From positions 186,001 to 250,000 of the forward strand of contig NZ_SODV01000001.1 in NCBI RefSeq assembly GCF_004366355.1: a DNA stretch of 64,000 bases. Reading direction: 5' to 3'. The notes beneath the pieces were generated by a model that saw only the letters and a list, made by a program, of their open reading frames with translations, was not told where the DNA came from and searched no databases. Source of the stretch: Dinghuibacter silviterrae. Lineage in GTDB: Bacteria; Bacteroidota; Bacteroidia; Chitinophagales; Chitinophagaceae. Shown here piece by piece: positions 44,394 through 53,999 of this stretch. A program made the translations under genes and the position numbers. The first letter of the stretch is position 1; the number at the start of each line of letters is the position of its first letter.

Positions 44394-47300
44394 TTAACGA
44401 AGGAGTGTGATATCTCCCGTTTTCCGCGCCTTCGTTCCATCCGTAAACGTCACGCTCAACGTATACGCATACACGTCCATGGGCTGAAGCTGTCCCCTGA
44501 AGTGCCCGTCCCAGCCGATATCGGGGCTTGCCGATTCAAACACCAGCTGCCCCCACCGGTTATAAATCTTCCAGTCCATGGTCGCAATGGCAAAGCCCTT
44601 GACCTTGATTATCCCATTGACCCCAAAGCGGCCCGGCGTAAACGCGTTGGGCACGTCCAGGTCCGGCACCACTTCCGCGCTGACCACCTCGCAAACGGTG
44701 TCGGTACAGCCATTGGCGTTAAAGGCGATCAGACAGGCATTATAGGTGCCGGTTTTGTTGTATTGGTGCAGCACCGTATCCCGGCTGGTTGTAAAGAGCG
44801 TGTCCCCGTCCCCGAACAGCCACTTGAAGCTGACCGCATCCGGAGAGGAGGTATTCGTAAACGCCGTCGGCGTGTTCGTCAAAGGCGGGTTGGGCCCCCA
44901 CGAAAAACCAGCCGTGGGTTTGGCCATCAGGACGAGCGTGGATGTGGCAGAGTCGACCTTGTTACAGGTAGACGTATCTGTCACGACCAGCTTGATCTGG
45001 TAGGTACCCGGATTCGGATAGTAGTGCATCGGGCTTTCTTCGGTGGACGTGGAACCGTCCCCAAAGCTCCAGTTCCATTGCATCCCGCCCACCGATTCGT
45101 CGGTAAACTGCGCGGAATCCGGGGCGCACCCGGTCGTGGGCCCGGTAAACTGCGCCTTCACATTGGCGGCCACCCGAAGGGTGATCGCGGCCGTATCCGG
45201 TGCATTGCAATAGTTGGTGTCGGTCAGGATCAGTTGCACGGTATACACCCCGGGATTCGCATACGGATGCGTTTCCGTCTGGGTGCCCGCGCGGATCGCC
45301 GGGGTATTGTCCCCAAATTTCCAGGTGAAAGACGTATCCGTAAAGGGATTGGCGCCCGGAGCCGGCGCGGACGTATTGGTAAACTGGTAGGCCAGGTCCG
45401 AACAGGGCGGGATTTTGACATCGGTAAAGGCCACGTGCGCACTGTCGTCGTTCGCGCGAATGACCGTATAAGAAGTGTCCTGCCCGTTACAGCTGTTGGG
45501 ATCGATCGAGATCAACCGGATCTGGTACACCCCCGTGTTGGTGTACAGGTGGCTGGTCGAGGGAACAGTGGTCGTCACGTCCGGCGACCCATCCCCAAAA
45601 TGCCAGAGATACGTCACCGCATTCCCGATGGTGTCCGTGAAATTGACGAGCAGCGGAATACAACCAAGGTTGGAAAATGTTTTCCCCTGGATCGAGGCCT
45701 TGACCCCCGAACCCACGCCCGCGAGGTTAAACGCAATCTTGACCCCCGCCTCGTTACAACCGCCGATAGACCCCGTCAGTGACCCCGCTGTCAGCGTCCC
45801 GTTGACCGGCGCCCACACGTTGGGGGGTTTGGTAGGGAAAACGGCGCCTCCATAACAATTCGCGCAGATCCCCTGGTATATTACGCCATTGACGTCAAAC
45901 CGGCTGGTTCCCCCATCCACGTGCTCCTGGAAATTGCCGCCCCTCTGACCAAAGAAGCTCCCGTACAATTGTCCGGTCGCGTTCTTTTGCATCACAAAAA
46001 AATAAAAGTCGCTCCCATCCGTAGTGCTTTGCGCGGGGCTGGGGGTAATCGGCAGCCCCGCCGTACCGGAGGAGGGATACCCGTTCCCATGGTCCACGAT
46101 CCCGCCCCAGCCCGACACGTATATATTTTCACAACGGTCGACTAAGAAAGCCACCGGTGAGATGTTCGGACCCGCGCCCTCGACCGAGGCCGTTCCCCAG
46201 GTCGTGGAGTAGACATAAGCTGAGAGGTCCGGCTGGAGCTTGCAGATAAATTGTTTGGCTGTTTTTGTAAAATACGTGGCGTTGATGATCGGCCAGTTGG
46301 CACTCAGGGTCGTCCCGGTGATGTACGGAAAACCAAGCCGGTCGAATTGCAGACCATAGATCTGGTCGACCGCCCCCGTCCCGATATACGTAGACTTTAT
46401 CAGCGACACGGAATTCCCGTTGTCCTGCAGCCAGGCAATAAACCCGTCGATCGCGCCCCCGTATGCCGGTTGCACCACCCCGGAGGCCGGAACCCCGGGG
46501 AAATTGTTGCTGGCCGTGCCGCCCGCGACAAACAACTGCCCCGTGATCGGGCTGATGTCGAGGACATACGCGGCATCCTCGTCGGATCCCCCGATCAGGG
46601 TGCTCCAAAGAAGCGTGTTGTCCGCGGCATTGATCTTGAACACCACCCCGTCCTGTCCCCCGGCGTTGAGCGTCTGAAAACCACCCAAAGTCGGGAACCC
46701 GCCGGCAGCCTGAGTCCCCGTGGAACGGGTGCAGGAAGCCACGTATATATTATCGTTTTTGTCCACGATCACCTCACTGCGGGAATCGTCTCCATAGTTT
46801 TGTTTGAGGGACTGCGCACCCACGGGTTGTTCGTACTCGTCGGTGATGTTGCTCCCATCCTGGCCGGAGCCACCCAGCACGATGGAGCCGAGCAGTTGGG
46901 AACCGTCGTTGCTGAGTTTGGATACGAAAATATCCCAGCCGCCCCTGTTGCCAATGTTCAGGTAACTCGGAAAATCCGCGGAACGGGTATGCCCCACGAC
47001 GATCAGGTCCCCGTTGTGGTTCTCAATCATGCTCGTGGGCAGTTCGTCGTCATCCTTTCCGCCTAAGTAGGTCGCCCACTCCCGTTTTGTGCCATCCGGA
47101 GACAGCTTGATGATCGCCACGTCCGGTGGATAGGCGCTTTGCACCGTCGTTCCCTGGAAACCGGGCTGGAAGGCTCCGGGGGTCGTCAAAAAACCGTTTT
47201 GGGAGATCCCGCCCAGGTACATGCTCCCGTCTCCCCCATACGTAGCGGTAAAACCCCAGTTATCCCCCTTACTCCCCGTAAAGGAGCAGAAAATAAAGGT

Positions 47301-48107
47301 CGGATCGATCACCAGGGTATTGTTGTGGTCATAAGAACCGGGACTAAAGGTCACGATGTTCCCCTTGACCTTGTATCGGATGTCCACCGACGTCCGGCCC
47401 GAATCGTTGGGCTGGAAGGACTCCGGGACCAGTTCCAGGGTTTCCCCCAGGGGCGTGCCGATGTGCAACTGGTTCCCCTTGACATACAATTTTCCGACCG
47501 ACTGGTATTCCAGCCGGACCTGGCTCAGATCCGCCCCGGGGTGCACGATCATGTTATACTTCAGCTGCCCTCCCTCGGAGTAATAACGGACGTCGATCCC
47601 CGGGTAAAGGTCCTTATAGATCACCCCGAGGTAGGTCTGGCAATGGGACGCCCAGGTGGAGGGGTCGTTCCCGAGGATATAGTTGCAATAGCTGCCCGAA
47701 GGCTTATCGGGGACGATCTGGGCCTGGGGATTGGTCCCCAGGAACTGCACCCCGTAGGTATACTTCTTTACGGTGCGCATTCCCCCCGGCTCCTCGTTCC
47801 CAACGGCCACCGACGTCTTTACGGGCGATAGTTGTCCCTTACCTCCGGCCCAGGCATGCTCATACAAAGGCGTACCCGTACCCACCGGTTTGCCCGCCTG
47901 GTCGAACACCTGGACGTTCAGCACGGTATATCCGTTCGCGTTCAGATAAAATCCGCTGGCCTGCATGTCCGCGCTGTATAAAACGGACTTATCCCATTGA
48001 CCTTTATTCTCAATGAATTGAAGCGTTCCCGGGGACTGGGCACGACCAAGGATGCAGCCCATGGTCATCAAAGTGAAGAAGACGGTTTGCGGGAAGGGGT
48101 GGTTCAT
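44394..48107 (-). CDS. T9SS type-B secreted giant protein with PKD repeats (paralogue 2)
   Basis: This 1237-residue paralogue has the same layout as the downstream gene: a signal peptide ending near GRAQS (residue 26), the N-terminal FIENKGQWDKSV module, an SBBP-like repeat region (YGDDSRSEVIVDKNDNIYVA, FNLAGVGSGVKASIQ) and four PKD domains (about 812-1130, LWHFGDGSPD, WKFGDNTP, WSFGDGST, WLFGDGDT). It ends with a type-B C-terminal sorting domain (from about 1147, PNAFTPGRFG to RKTGDITLLR). It is longer mainly by a glycine/proline-rich insertion before the PKDs. The 68-base gap to paralogue 1 and the near-identical ends show a recent tandem duplication. It is probably surface-exposed. Confidence 0.92.
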   Translation of the reverse strand: MNHPFPQTVFFTLMTMGCILGRAQSPGTLQFIENKGQWDKSVLYSADMQASGFYLNANGYTVLNVQVFDQAGKPVGTGTPLYEHAWAGGKGQLSPVKTSVAVGNEEPGGMRTVKKYTYGVQFLGTNPQAQIVPDKPSGSYCNYILGNDPSTWASHCQTYLGVIYKDLYPGIDVRYYSEGGQLKYNMIVHPGADLSQVRLEYQSVGKLYVKGNQLHIGTPLGETLELVPESFQPNDSGRTSVDIRYKVKGNIVTFSPGSYDHNNTLVIDPTFIFCSFTGSKGDNWGFTATYGGDGSMYLGGISQNGFLTTPGAFQPGFQGTTVQSAYPPDVAIIKLSPDGTKREWATYLGGKDDDELPTSMIENHNGDLIVVGHTRSADFPSYLNIGNRGGWDIFVSKLSNDGSQLLGSIVLGGSGQDGSNITDEYEQPVGAQSLKQNYGDDSRSEVIVDKNDNIYVASCTRSTGTQAAGGFPTLGGFQTLNAGGQDGVVFKINAADNTLLWSTLIGGSDEDAAYVLDISPITGQLFVAGGTASNNFPGVPASGVVQPAYGGAIDGFIAWLQDNGNSVSLIKSTYIGTGAVDQIYGLQFDRLGFPYITGTTLSANWPIINATYFTKTAKQFICKLQPDLSAYVYSTTWGTASVEGAGPNISPVAFLVDRCENIYVSGWGGIVDHGNGYPSSGTAGLPITPSPAQSTTDGSDFYFFVMQKNATGQLYGSFFGQRGGNFQEHVDGGTSRFDVNGVIYQGICANCYGGAVFPTKPPNVWAPVNGTLTAGSLTGSIGGCNEAGVKIAFNLAGVGSGVKASIQGKTFSNLGCIPLLVNFTDTIGNAVTYLWHFGDGSPDVTTTVPSTSHLYTNTGVYQIRLISIDPNSCNGQDTSYTVIRANDDSAHVAFTDVKIPPCSDLAYQFTNTSAPAPGANPFTDTSFTWKFGDNTPAIRAGTQTETHPYANPGVYTVQLILTDTNYCNAPDTAAITLRVAANVKAQFTGPTTGCAPDSAQFTDESVGGMQWNWSFGDGSTSTEESPMHYYPNPGTYQIKLVVTDTSTCNKVDSATSTLVLMAKPTAGFSWGPNPPLTNTPTAFTNTSSPDAVSFKWLFGDGDTLFTTSRDTVLHQYNKTGTYNACLIAFNANGCTDTVCEVVSAEVVPDLDVPNAFTPGRFGVNGIIKVKGFAIATMDWKIYNRWGQLVFESASPDIGWDGHFRGQLQPMDVYAYTLSVTFTDGTKARKTGDITLLR

Positions 48108-48171
48108 CTGCGATTCATTTGACTGGTGGCGTCGGCCGTTCTATAACGGTAAGGTGGGCGCAAATCTTATG

Positions 48172-50274
48172 CTAAGATATTTTACTCCAGGCGGTTTTAC
48201 CCTTTTGAGACAAAAGAAACTCCCGAATGGGGCGATGGTCGTCCGACAGCAGCTCCGGATCGGCTTCGGCGATCCGCACGGCTTCCCGTTTGGCCAACTC
48301 CAGCCATTGCTTGTCTTGGACAATAGAGGCCAGGCGAAAGTTTAATTCCCCGCTTTGACGCGTTCCCTCTATATCCCCCGGCCCCCGGAGCTCCAGGTCC
48401 TTTTCCGCGATCTCAAACCCGTTCTGGGTAGACGTCATCACCTTGATCCGCTCCCGGGCCTCCTGACCCAGCTTCGAACCCGTCATCAGGATACAATAGC
48501 TCTGTTCACTCCCCCGGCCCACCCGGCCCCGTAGCTGGTGGAGCTGGGAAAGCCCGAACTTCTCCGAGCTCTCGATCACCATCACCGACGCATTCGGTAC
48601 GTTCACCCCCACCTCGATCACCGTCGTGGAGACCATGATCTGCGTATCACCCTGGACAAACCGCTGCATGTTCGTTTCCTTGACGTCCGAGGCCTGGCGT
48701 CCATGCACCATGCTGATCCAATAAGTCGGCTCCGGGAAATACGCCTTCACGTTGTCGTACCCCTTCATCAGATCCTCGTAAGCCAGTTTTTCAGATTCTT
48801 CGATCAGGGGGAAAATAATATACGCCTGCCGCCCCTTGGCGATCTCGCTCTTGATAAAATCCATCACCTTCGGCCGGCCCGATTCATGACGGTGCACCGT
48901 CACGATCGGCTGGCGCCCGGGTGGCAGTTCGTCCATGATGCTATAGTCCAGGTCCCCATACGCCGTCATCGCCAGCGTCCGGGGGATCGGTGTCGCCGTC
49001 ATCACCAGGATGTGCGGCGGCACCACCGACTTTTTCCAAAGACTCGCGCGCTGGGCCACCCCAAACCGGTGCTGCTCGTCAACAATCGCCAACCCGAGCG
49101 CGCGGAATTGTACCGGGTCCTCGATCAGCGCATGGGTTCCGATGACGATGTGGACGCTCCCTTCCTGCAAATTCCGGAGGACCTCCTTTCTTTCCTTGGA
49201 ACGCGTCGACCCCGTCAGCAAAGCCACGCGCACGTCCAACGGCTCCAGCAACCGGCTGATTCCTTCAAAGTGCTGTTGGGCCAGGATTTCCGTCGGCGCC
49301 ATGAGACACCCCTGGAACCCGTTGTCCACCGCCAGGAGCAGCGCGAGCACCGCCACGATCGTTTTGCCGCTCCCCACATCCCCCTGGAGCAAACGGTTCA
49401 TTTGTTTGCCCAAACCCGTGTCCTGGCGGATTTCCCGAAGCACCCTTTTCTGTGCGTTGGTCAGCTCGAAGGGCAGACAGTCTTTATAAAAAGTATTGAA
49501 CAGGTCGCCCACCTTTGCAAACAAAGGCCCATGCGACTCCTTGTGCCGTTGGATTTTCAAAATGTTCAACCGGAGCTGGGCAAAAAAGAACTCCTCGAAC
49601 TTCAGCCGGTCCACCGCCTTTGTCTGAAGCTCCGGCCGGGCGGGGAAGTGCACCTGCCGGTACGTCTCGTACCGCGAAAGAAAGCGGAACCGTTCCACCA
49701 ATTCCGCCGGCAGATTTTCCGGCAGGTCCCTGGGACCCAGGGCCTCGAAAAGCTGCCACACCAGTTTGCCGATCTGGCGCCCGTTCAACCCCCTCGCCTT
49801 TAGTTTTTCCGTACTCGGATACACCGGCTCCAGGAAAGGCTTCCCGTTGACCTTTTCCTCGCTGAATTCCTCCAGCTCCGGATGGACGATCTGCGGCCGC
49901 CCCATAAAAAAACCGACTTTTCCAAAGACCAGGTAACGCCCCCCCCGCTGGATGCGCTTCAGCGCCCACGGAATCCCCTGGAACCACGTCAGCTCCAGCA
50001 TCCCCGTACCATCCGTCACTACCGCCACCAACCGTTTTCCGCGCTTCTCCCCCTGCTCCTCTATGCTGATGACCGTTCCCGACACCTGGGCATAGTCCGA
50101 CTGAGGCGACAGCTCCCGGATGGGCCGCACCTGTGTTTTGTCCACGTGACGGAATGGAAAACAGTCCAGAAGGTCCTTAAAGGTAAATACCTGCAATTCT
50201 TTTTTCAGCAGATCGGCCCTTTGCGGCCCGACCCCTTTCAGGTACTCGATCGGACTGGATAGTATGGAGGTCAA
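48172..50274 (-). CDS. recG: ATP-dependent DNA helicase RecG
   Basis: This branch-migration helicase unwinds and regresses stalled replication forks and Holliday junctions. The wedge/OB domain is at about residues 1-230 (GVGPQRADLLKKEL near the start, typical of RecG). The helicase core has Walker A GDVGSGKT (about 302-309), the DEQH box (about 397-400), TATPIPRT and the C-terminal QLRGRVGRGS motif. From the TTG at 50274 the protein is 700 residues, matching the family. An upstream start at 50469 would overlap the MgtC gene by 170 bases and add residues with no RecG character. The gene lies 25 bases after MgtC on the same strand. Confidence 0.95.
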   Translation of the reverse strand: MTSILSSPIEYLKGVGPQRADLLKKELQVFTFKDLLDCFPFRHVDKTQVRPIRELSPQSDYAQVSGTVISIEEQGEKRGKRLVAVVTDGTGMLELTWFQGIPWALKRIQRGGRYLVFGKVGFFMGRPQIVHPELEEFSEEKVNGKPFLEPVYPSTEKLKARGLNGRQIGKLVWQLFEALGPRDLPENLPAELVERFRFLSRYETYRQVHFPARPELQTKAVDRLKFEEFFFAQLRLNILKIQRHKESHGPLFAKVGDLFNTFYKDCLPFELTNAQKRVLREIRQDTGLGKQMNRLLQGDVGSGKTIVAVLALLLAVDNGFQGCLMAPTEILAQQHFEGISRLLEPLDVRVALLTGSTRSKERKEVLRNLQEGSVHIVIGTHALIEDPVQFRALGLAIVDEQHRFGVAQRASLWKKSVVPPHILVMTATPIPRTLAMTAYGDLDYSIMDELPPGRQPIVTVHRHESGRPKVMDFIKSEIAKGRQAYIIFPLIEESEKLAYEDLMKGYDNVKAYFPEPTYWISMVHGRQASDVKETNMQRFVQGDTQIMVSTTVIEVGVNVPNASVMVIESSEKFGLSQLHQLRGRVGRGSEQSYCILMTGSKLGQEARERIKVMTSTQNGFEIAEKDLELRGPGDIEGTRQSGELNFRLASIVQDKQWLELAKREAVRIAEADPELLSDDHRPIREFLLSQKGKTAWSKIS

Positions 50275-50299
50275 CGCCGGTATTTCTGCAAATGTAGGG

Positions 50300-50935
50300 T
50301 CAATTATCGAACGACAGGATACGCTCGTCCGCCAGCAGTACCTTATCCAGCGCCTGGAAACAACCCTCGTTTCCAAACACCTCGTACCAGCTGGTAACGA
50401 CCATCCCATCCCTGCTTTGTTTTTGCTTACGGTATCGCAACCCGCTGCGCTTAAAATCGTCCTCCACATGGCTCGCGGTCAGCTCTTCCATTTTATAGGA
50501 AACCCTATACTGCCGGTACTGGTGCAGCCGGTCCACCCTGCTTTGGATAATCTCAAAAGCAGACAACACAACCAGCGCCGCCGCGGTAGTGAAGGCAGCC
50601 AACGCGAAACTCCCCGAGCCCGCAGCCATCCCGATCGCCGACGACACCCATATCGCCGTCGCCGTCGTCAGCCCCGACACCGAAAAATTATCCTTAAAGA
50701 TCACCCCCGCCCCCAGGAAACCAATCCCCTGGACGACGTTAGAGGCGATCCGGTCCGGGTTCCCGGCCCCCCCGATCATCTGGGAAAGGATCGTAAAAAG
50801 ACAAGCCCCCACGCTGATCATCGTCAGCGTCCGGAACCCCGCCGCCTTGCTGCGGTATTCCCGTTCCAGTCCCAGTACCGCGCCCAGGCCGAGCGCCACT
50901 AGGAGTTTGTAGATGTCCTCTATGTTTGCGTGCAT
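50300..50935 (-). CDS. MgtC/SapB-family membrane protein
   Basis: This 211-residue inner-membrane protein has four to five N-terminal transmembrane segments of the MgtC/SapB type: GLGAVLGLEREYRSKAAGFRT, SVGACLFTILSQM, VVQGIGFLGAGVIFKD (the family hallmark) and the TATAIWVSSAIGMAAG block. An 80-residue soluble C-terminus follows. MgtC proteins are tied to Mg2+ homeostasis, intramacrophage growth or F-type ATP synthase control; the exact role here is unknown. It starts at ATG 50935, overlapping the stop of the ThuA gene by one base (TAATG). A longer start at 51001 would overlap ThuA by 67 bases and is rejected. Confidence 0.92.
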   Translation of the reverse strand: MHANIEDIYKLLVALGLGAVLGLEREYRSKAAGFRTLTMISVGACLFTILSQMIGGAGNPDRIASNVVQGIGFLGAGVIFKDNFSVSGLTTATAIWVSSAIGMAAGSGSFALAAFTTAAALVVLSAFEIIQSRVDRLHQYRQYRVSYKMEELTASHVEDDFKRSGLRYRKQKQSRDGMVVTSWYEVFGNEGCFQALDKVLLADERILSFDN

Positions 50936-51678
50936 TATTTTTCCCCCAATGCGTATTTGATGCCCCCCAACACGTGCTTCAGGTACAACGGATCCTGCCA
51001 CGACGCATCCGTATGCCCCAGCTCCGTATAAAAGGCGCGCCCGCCGTCATACGAATGCTTCCAGGCCATCGGATGCGGATCCCCGTTAACACCCCCTGTA
51101 TAGCTGTGCTCGTCAATAGTAATCAACACGTGCAGGTCGGGCTGTATATTCTTGAAGTTATACCATTCGTCAAAACGGCTCCATGTCTCCGGCAGGTGGC
51201 GCGTAGACAGGTCATCGCGATCCACCACATGCAGCGTCGCCTGCTGCTGGGCCGGGTGTTTGAGGAAGTAAGCGCCCACCAGTTTGCCATACCATCCCCA
51301 ATCGTATTCCGTATCCGTGGCTGCGTGTATCCCGACAAAACCCTTCCCCGATTCGATAAAGCGTTCCATCGCCATTTGCTGGGGCGTGTCCAGGATGTGC
51401 CCCGTGGTGCTCAGGAATACAATCGCCCCGTACTTCGCCAGGTTTTTGTCCGTAAAGACCGAAGCATCCTCCGACGTATCGACGTCAAACCCGTTGTCTT
51501 TACCCAGCGCCATGATGGCCAGCTTCCCCACGCCGATGGAGCCATGACGGTACCCCCCCGTTTTACTAAAGACAAGGACACGGGGACGGTGTTTGGCCGC
51601 GAGGGCAGCCGCGGAGAAGGCGCCGCCCAGGATGACCAGGGCAACGATATACAGGACGCGAAATCTTTTGTTTTGCAT
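50935..51678 (-). CDS. ThuA-domain exported protein
   Basis: This 247-residue protein has an N-terminal hydrophobic signal (MQNKRFRVLYIVALVILGG, cleavage near AALA) and a ThuA-type fold resembling a class I glutamine amidotransferase: VLVFSKTGGYRHGSI, VFLSTTGHIL, FVGIHAATDTEYDWGWY and a metal/substrate-like SYTGGVNGDPHPMAWKHSYDGGRAFYTELGHTDASW region near the end. ThuA proteins are linked to carbohydrate metabolism such as trehalose or disaccharide use; many exported ones have unknown substrates. It is the first gene before MgtC (overlap 1 base). It is divergent from the GT39 glycosyltransferase gene, with 70 bases between. Confidence 0.9.
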   Translation of the reverse strand: MQNKRFRVLYIVALVILGGAFSAAALAAKHRPRVLVFSKTGGYRHGSIGVGKLAIMALGKDNGFDVDTSEDASVFTDKNLAKYGAIVFLSTTGHILDTPQQMAMERFIESGKGFVGIHAATDTEYDWGWYGKLVGAYFLKHPAQQQATLHVVDRDDLSTRHLPETWSRFDEWYNFKNIQPDLHVLITIDEHSYTGGVNGDPHPMAWKHSYDGGRAFYTELGHTDASWQDPLYLKHVLGGIKYALGEK

Positions 51679-51721
51679 GGGCAATCGTTTTAAGGTATCC
51701 TCTAAAATACGGATGAAACCC

Positions 51722-51729
51722 TAATTTTG
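51722..51729 (+). promoter_or_regulatory. Candidate -7 box of the glycosyltransferase promoter
   Basis: TAATTTTG matches TAnnTTTG and lies 19 bases before the ATG at 51749. No clear -33 element is seen. Confidence 0.55.
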
Positions 51730-51748
51730 CCCCGGAAAGTGCTCCCCC

Positions 51749-53314
51749 ATGGAAAAAAAGGATGCCCAGCGCAAGGTGCTCATCGTCATGGTTTGCTCGT
51801 TGATCCTCCGAATCGTCGCCGCAAACATGACCGAATTGGGCAATGATGAAGTGTATTACGCGCTCTATCCCCGCTATCCCGATTGGAGCTACTTCGACCA
51901 TCCGGCCATGATCGCCTGGGTCGTCCGGCTCCTCAACGGCGGGCACCTCGCCTCCACCGCCTGGGCCATGCGCCTGCCCGCCCTCGTCTTCGGGACCATC
52001 AACCTCTACCTGGCTTTTCTCCTGGGATCGGCCCTGCGCAGCCCGCGTTGCGGTTTTTATGCCACCCTGCTCTACGCTTCTTCGCTTTACGTGTCGGTCA
52101 TCTGCGGCGTATTCATCCTCCCCGACACCGCCCAATCCTTTTTCTGGCTCCTGTCGCTGCTCTGCCTCGTCCGGATTTTTGGAAAAGCCCCCAGGGCCTA
52201 TTGGCTTCTTTTCGGCCTTTTCGCCGGGCTATCCGTCCTATCCAAATACCACGGCGTCTTCCTTTGGGCAGGCGCGGGTCTCTACATCCTCCTCCGCGAA
52301 AGAAAAGAGCTCGCCAACCCCTACGTCTACCTCGGCGGACTCATCACCATCGCTTGTTTCGCCCCGATCATATACTGGAACCAACACCACGGCTGGGCGT
52401 CCTTCGTCTACCACGGCCACCGCACCCTAAGCCACCAGGCCCTCATCAATTGGGACAACCTCCTCCAGCAGGTCTTAGGCGAGTTCTTCTACAACGGCCT
52501 CCCCGTCGTGGCCCTTATTTTTATCGCCTTCTTTGCATTCCGTCGCCATCCCTACCTGGAAAAAAAGCAATTTGTCTTCCTGCTGTGCATGAGCTTGCCG
52601 CTGATCATCTTCGTCTGGGTCCTTAGCACGCAACGTGAAACGTTGCCCCACTGGACCGGACCTTCTTATTTGTCGCTGATGCTCCTGCCAGCCGCCTGGC
52701 TGGATGCCTGCGTCGACGCGCGGGCACGCCGCACTCCCTTCATCCTCCGGTTCAGCATCGCCTTCACCGCGCTGATCATTATCGCCGGCCTCATCGTCAT
52801 CAACACCGGTATCCCCGGCGCCCCGCGCAACGCCCCCCTCGACAAAACCCTCGGCCAGGACGACTTCACGCTCGACATGTACGGTTGGCGCAAAAGCCAG
52901 GTTCTCATCGACAGCCTCCTCACCGCCAAGGTCCGCGAAGGGTCTCTCAACCCCGATTACCAATTCCTGCAAGTCAACTGGTTCAACGGCGCCCACGTCG
53001 ACTTTTATATCGCCCGGCCCGTCCGGAAAAACACCCTCGTCCTCGGCCCCCTCAAAAACATCCACCAATTTTATTGGATCAACCAACACCACGACTGGGA
53101 CAGCGTCAGCGACTACTGCATGGTCACCAACAGCCGCGAATACCAGGCCCTGGACCAACTCCCGCCTTTCTTCCTGACCGCCGCCCACCACACAGACACG
53201 CTGGCCGTCCGCCGCGGCGGCGCCGTAGCCGAAGCCGTTTTCGTCACGTCCTTCCGCAACGTGCCGGTCGATTCCGTAAAAGCAATGGTAAATAAGTCGT
53301 ACGACGAGCCCTAA
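51749..53314 (+). CDS. GT39-family membrane glycosyltransferase (PMT/ArnT-like)
   Basis: This 521-residue polytopic membrane enzyme of the dolichyl/undecaprenyl-phosphate-sugar mannosyltransferase family has about 11 transmembrane segments. The catalytic acidic motif ELGNDEVYYALYP is at about residues 29-41, with a second charged loop DHPAMIAWVVRLL. It ends in a 170-residue periplasmic domain. Such enzymes transfer a sugar from a lipid-phosphate donor to protein, lipid A or glycan on the outer face of the inner membrane. The acceptor cannot be told. It is convergent with eda (25-base gap). Confidence 0.9.
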   Translation: MEKKDAQRKVLIVMVCSLILRIVAANMTELGNDEVYYALYPRYPDWSYFDHPAMIAWVVRLLNGGHLASTAWAMRLPALVFGTINLYLAFLLGSALRSPRCGFYATLLYASSLYVSVICGVFILPDTAQSFFWLLSLLCLVRIFGKAPRAYWLLFGLFAGLSVLSKYHGVFLWAGAGLYILLRERKELANPYVYLGGLITIACFAPIIYWNQHHGWASFVYHGHRTLSHQALINWDNLLQQVLGEFFYNGLPVVALIFIAFFAFRRHPYLEKKQFVFLLCMSLPLIIFVWVLSTQRETLPHWTGPSYLSLMLLPAAWLDACVDARARRTPFILRFSIAFTALIIIAGLIVINTGIPGAPRNAPLDKTLGQDDFTLDMYGWRKSQVLIDSLLTAKVREGSLNPDYQFLQVNWFNGAHVDFYIARPVRKNTLVLGPLKNIHQFYWINQHHDWDSVSDYCMVTNSREYQALDQLPPFFLTAAHHTDTLAVRRGGAVAEAVFVTSFRNVPVDSVKAMVNKSYDEP

Positions 53315-53339
53315 CAGCAGCACGCGCTGCGCGAAGGCG

Positions 53340-53999
53340 CTAACGCGCCGCCCTGATCTCCCGAATCAATTCCAACACCATCCGCGTCTGCTCCGTAATC
53401 TTGGCATACGCCTTCTCCTGAAGTACCGCCGCGCTGATAAGCCGGCTCCCCATGCCGACGCCCGCAACCCCCGCCTTGAACCAGGCTTCGAGGTTGGCAC
53501 GTTCCGGCTCGGCCCCACCCGTGGGCATAAAGGCAAGTCCCGGGAAAAGTTCGCGTACGGCGCTGACAAAGGCGGGCCCCAGCAGGTTCCCCGGGAAAAG
53601 CTTGACAAAGGTGGCGCCCATGTTTTCCGCAGCAATGATCTCGGTTGGCGTCATACAACCGGGGACCCAGAATTGGTTGTGTTGGGCGGCGACGGCCCCT
53701 ACCTCGGGCACGAAGCCGGGGGAGATGAGGAAGTCGGCGCCCTCGGCGATATAATGGCGGGCTTGTTCGCCCGTCTTGATCGTACCGATCCCCAGGGTCA
53801 GGTCTTTCCATTCGCGGTCCCGGATATGGCGGAGGTGTGCAAAGTTCTCCAGGGCCTGTTCGCCCCGGTTGGTGAATTCCACGACACGGATACCGGCCTC
53901 GTACAGGGCGCGCATCACGGCTTCGCAGACGGCGGGGTCGGGGTGGAAGTAAAGGGGCAGCAGCCCTTGCGTCTTTATCTTCTGGAGGATGCTATGCAT
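53340..53999 (-). CDS. eda: KDPG aldolase (2-dehydro-3-deoxy-phosphogluconate/4-hydroxy-2-oxoglutarate aldolase)
   Basis: This 219-residue class I aldolase splits 2-keto-3-deoxy-6-phosphogluconate into pyruvate and glyceraldehyde-3-phosphate. The catalytic glutamate lies in RVVEFTNRG, the Schiff-base lysine in TFVKLFPG, and GIGTIKTGEQA and MPTGGAEPE complete the TIM-barrel signature. ATG 53999 gives the normal length; the open frame extends 44 codons upstream inside kdgK, but that part has no aldolase character. It overlaps the KDG-kinase gene by 8 bases, so translation is coupled. It completes the hexuronate route begun by UxaC. Confidence 0.95.
   Translation of the reverse strand: MHSILQKIKTQGLLPLYFHPDPAVCEAVMRALYEAGIRVVEFTNRGEQALENFAHLRHIRDREWKDLTLGIGTIKTGEQARHYIAEGADFLISPGFVPEVGAVAAQHNQFWVPGCMTPTEIIAAENMGATFVKLFPGNLLGPAFVSAVRELFPGLAFMPTGGAEPERANLEAWFKAGVAGVGMGSRLISAAVLQEKAYAKITEQTRMVLELIREIRAAR

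Noticed and set aside
48538-49803. Plus-strand frame (421 codons) opposite recG
   Set aside because: Antisense shadow, very rich in His/Arg/Pro, with no recognisable domain.
50275-50469. N-terminal extension of RecG to 50469
   Set aside because: It would lie inside the MgtC gene and its residues do not resemble RecG; the TTG at 50274 gives family length.
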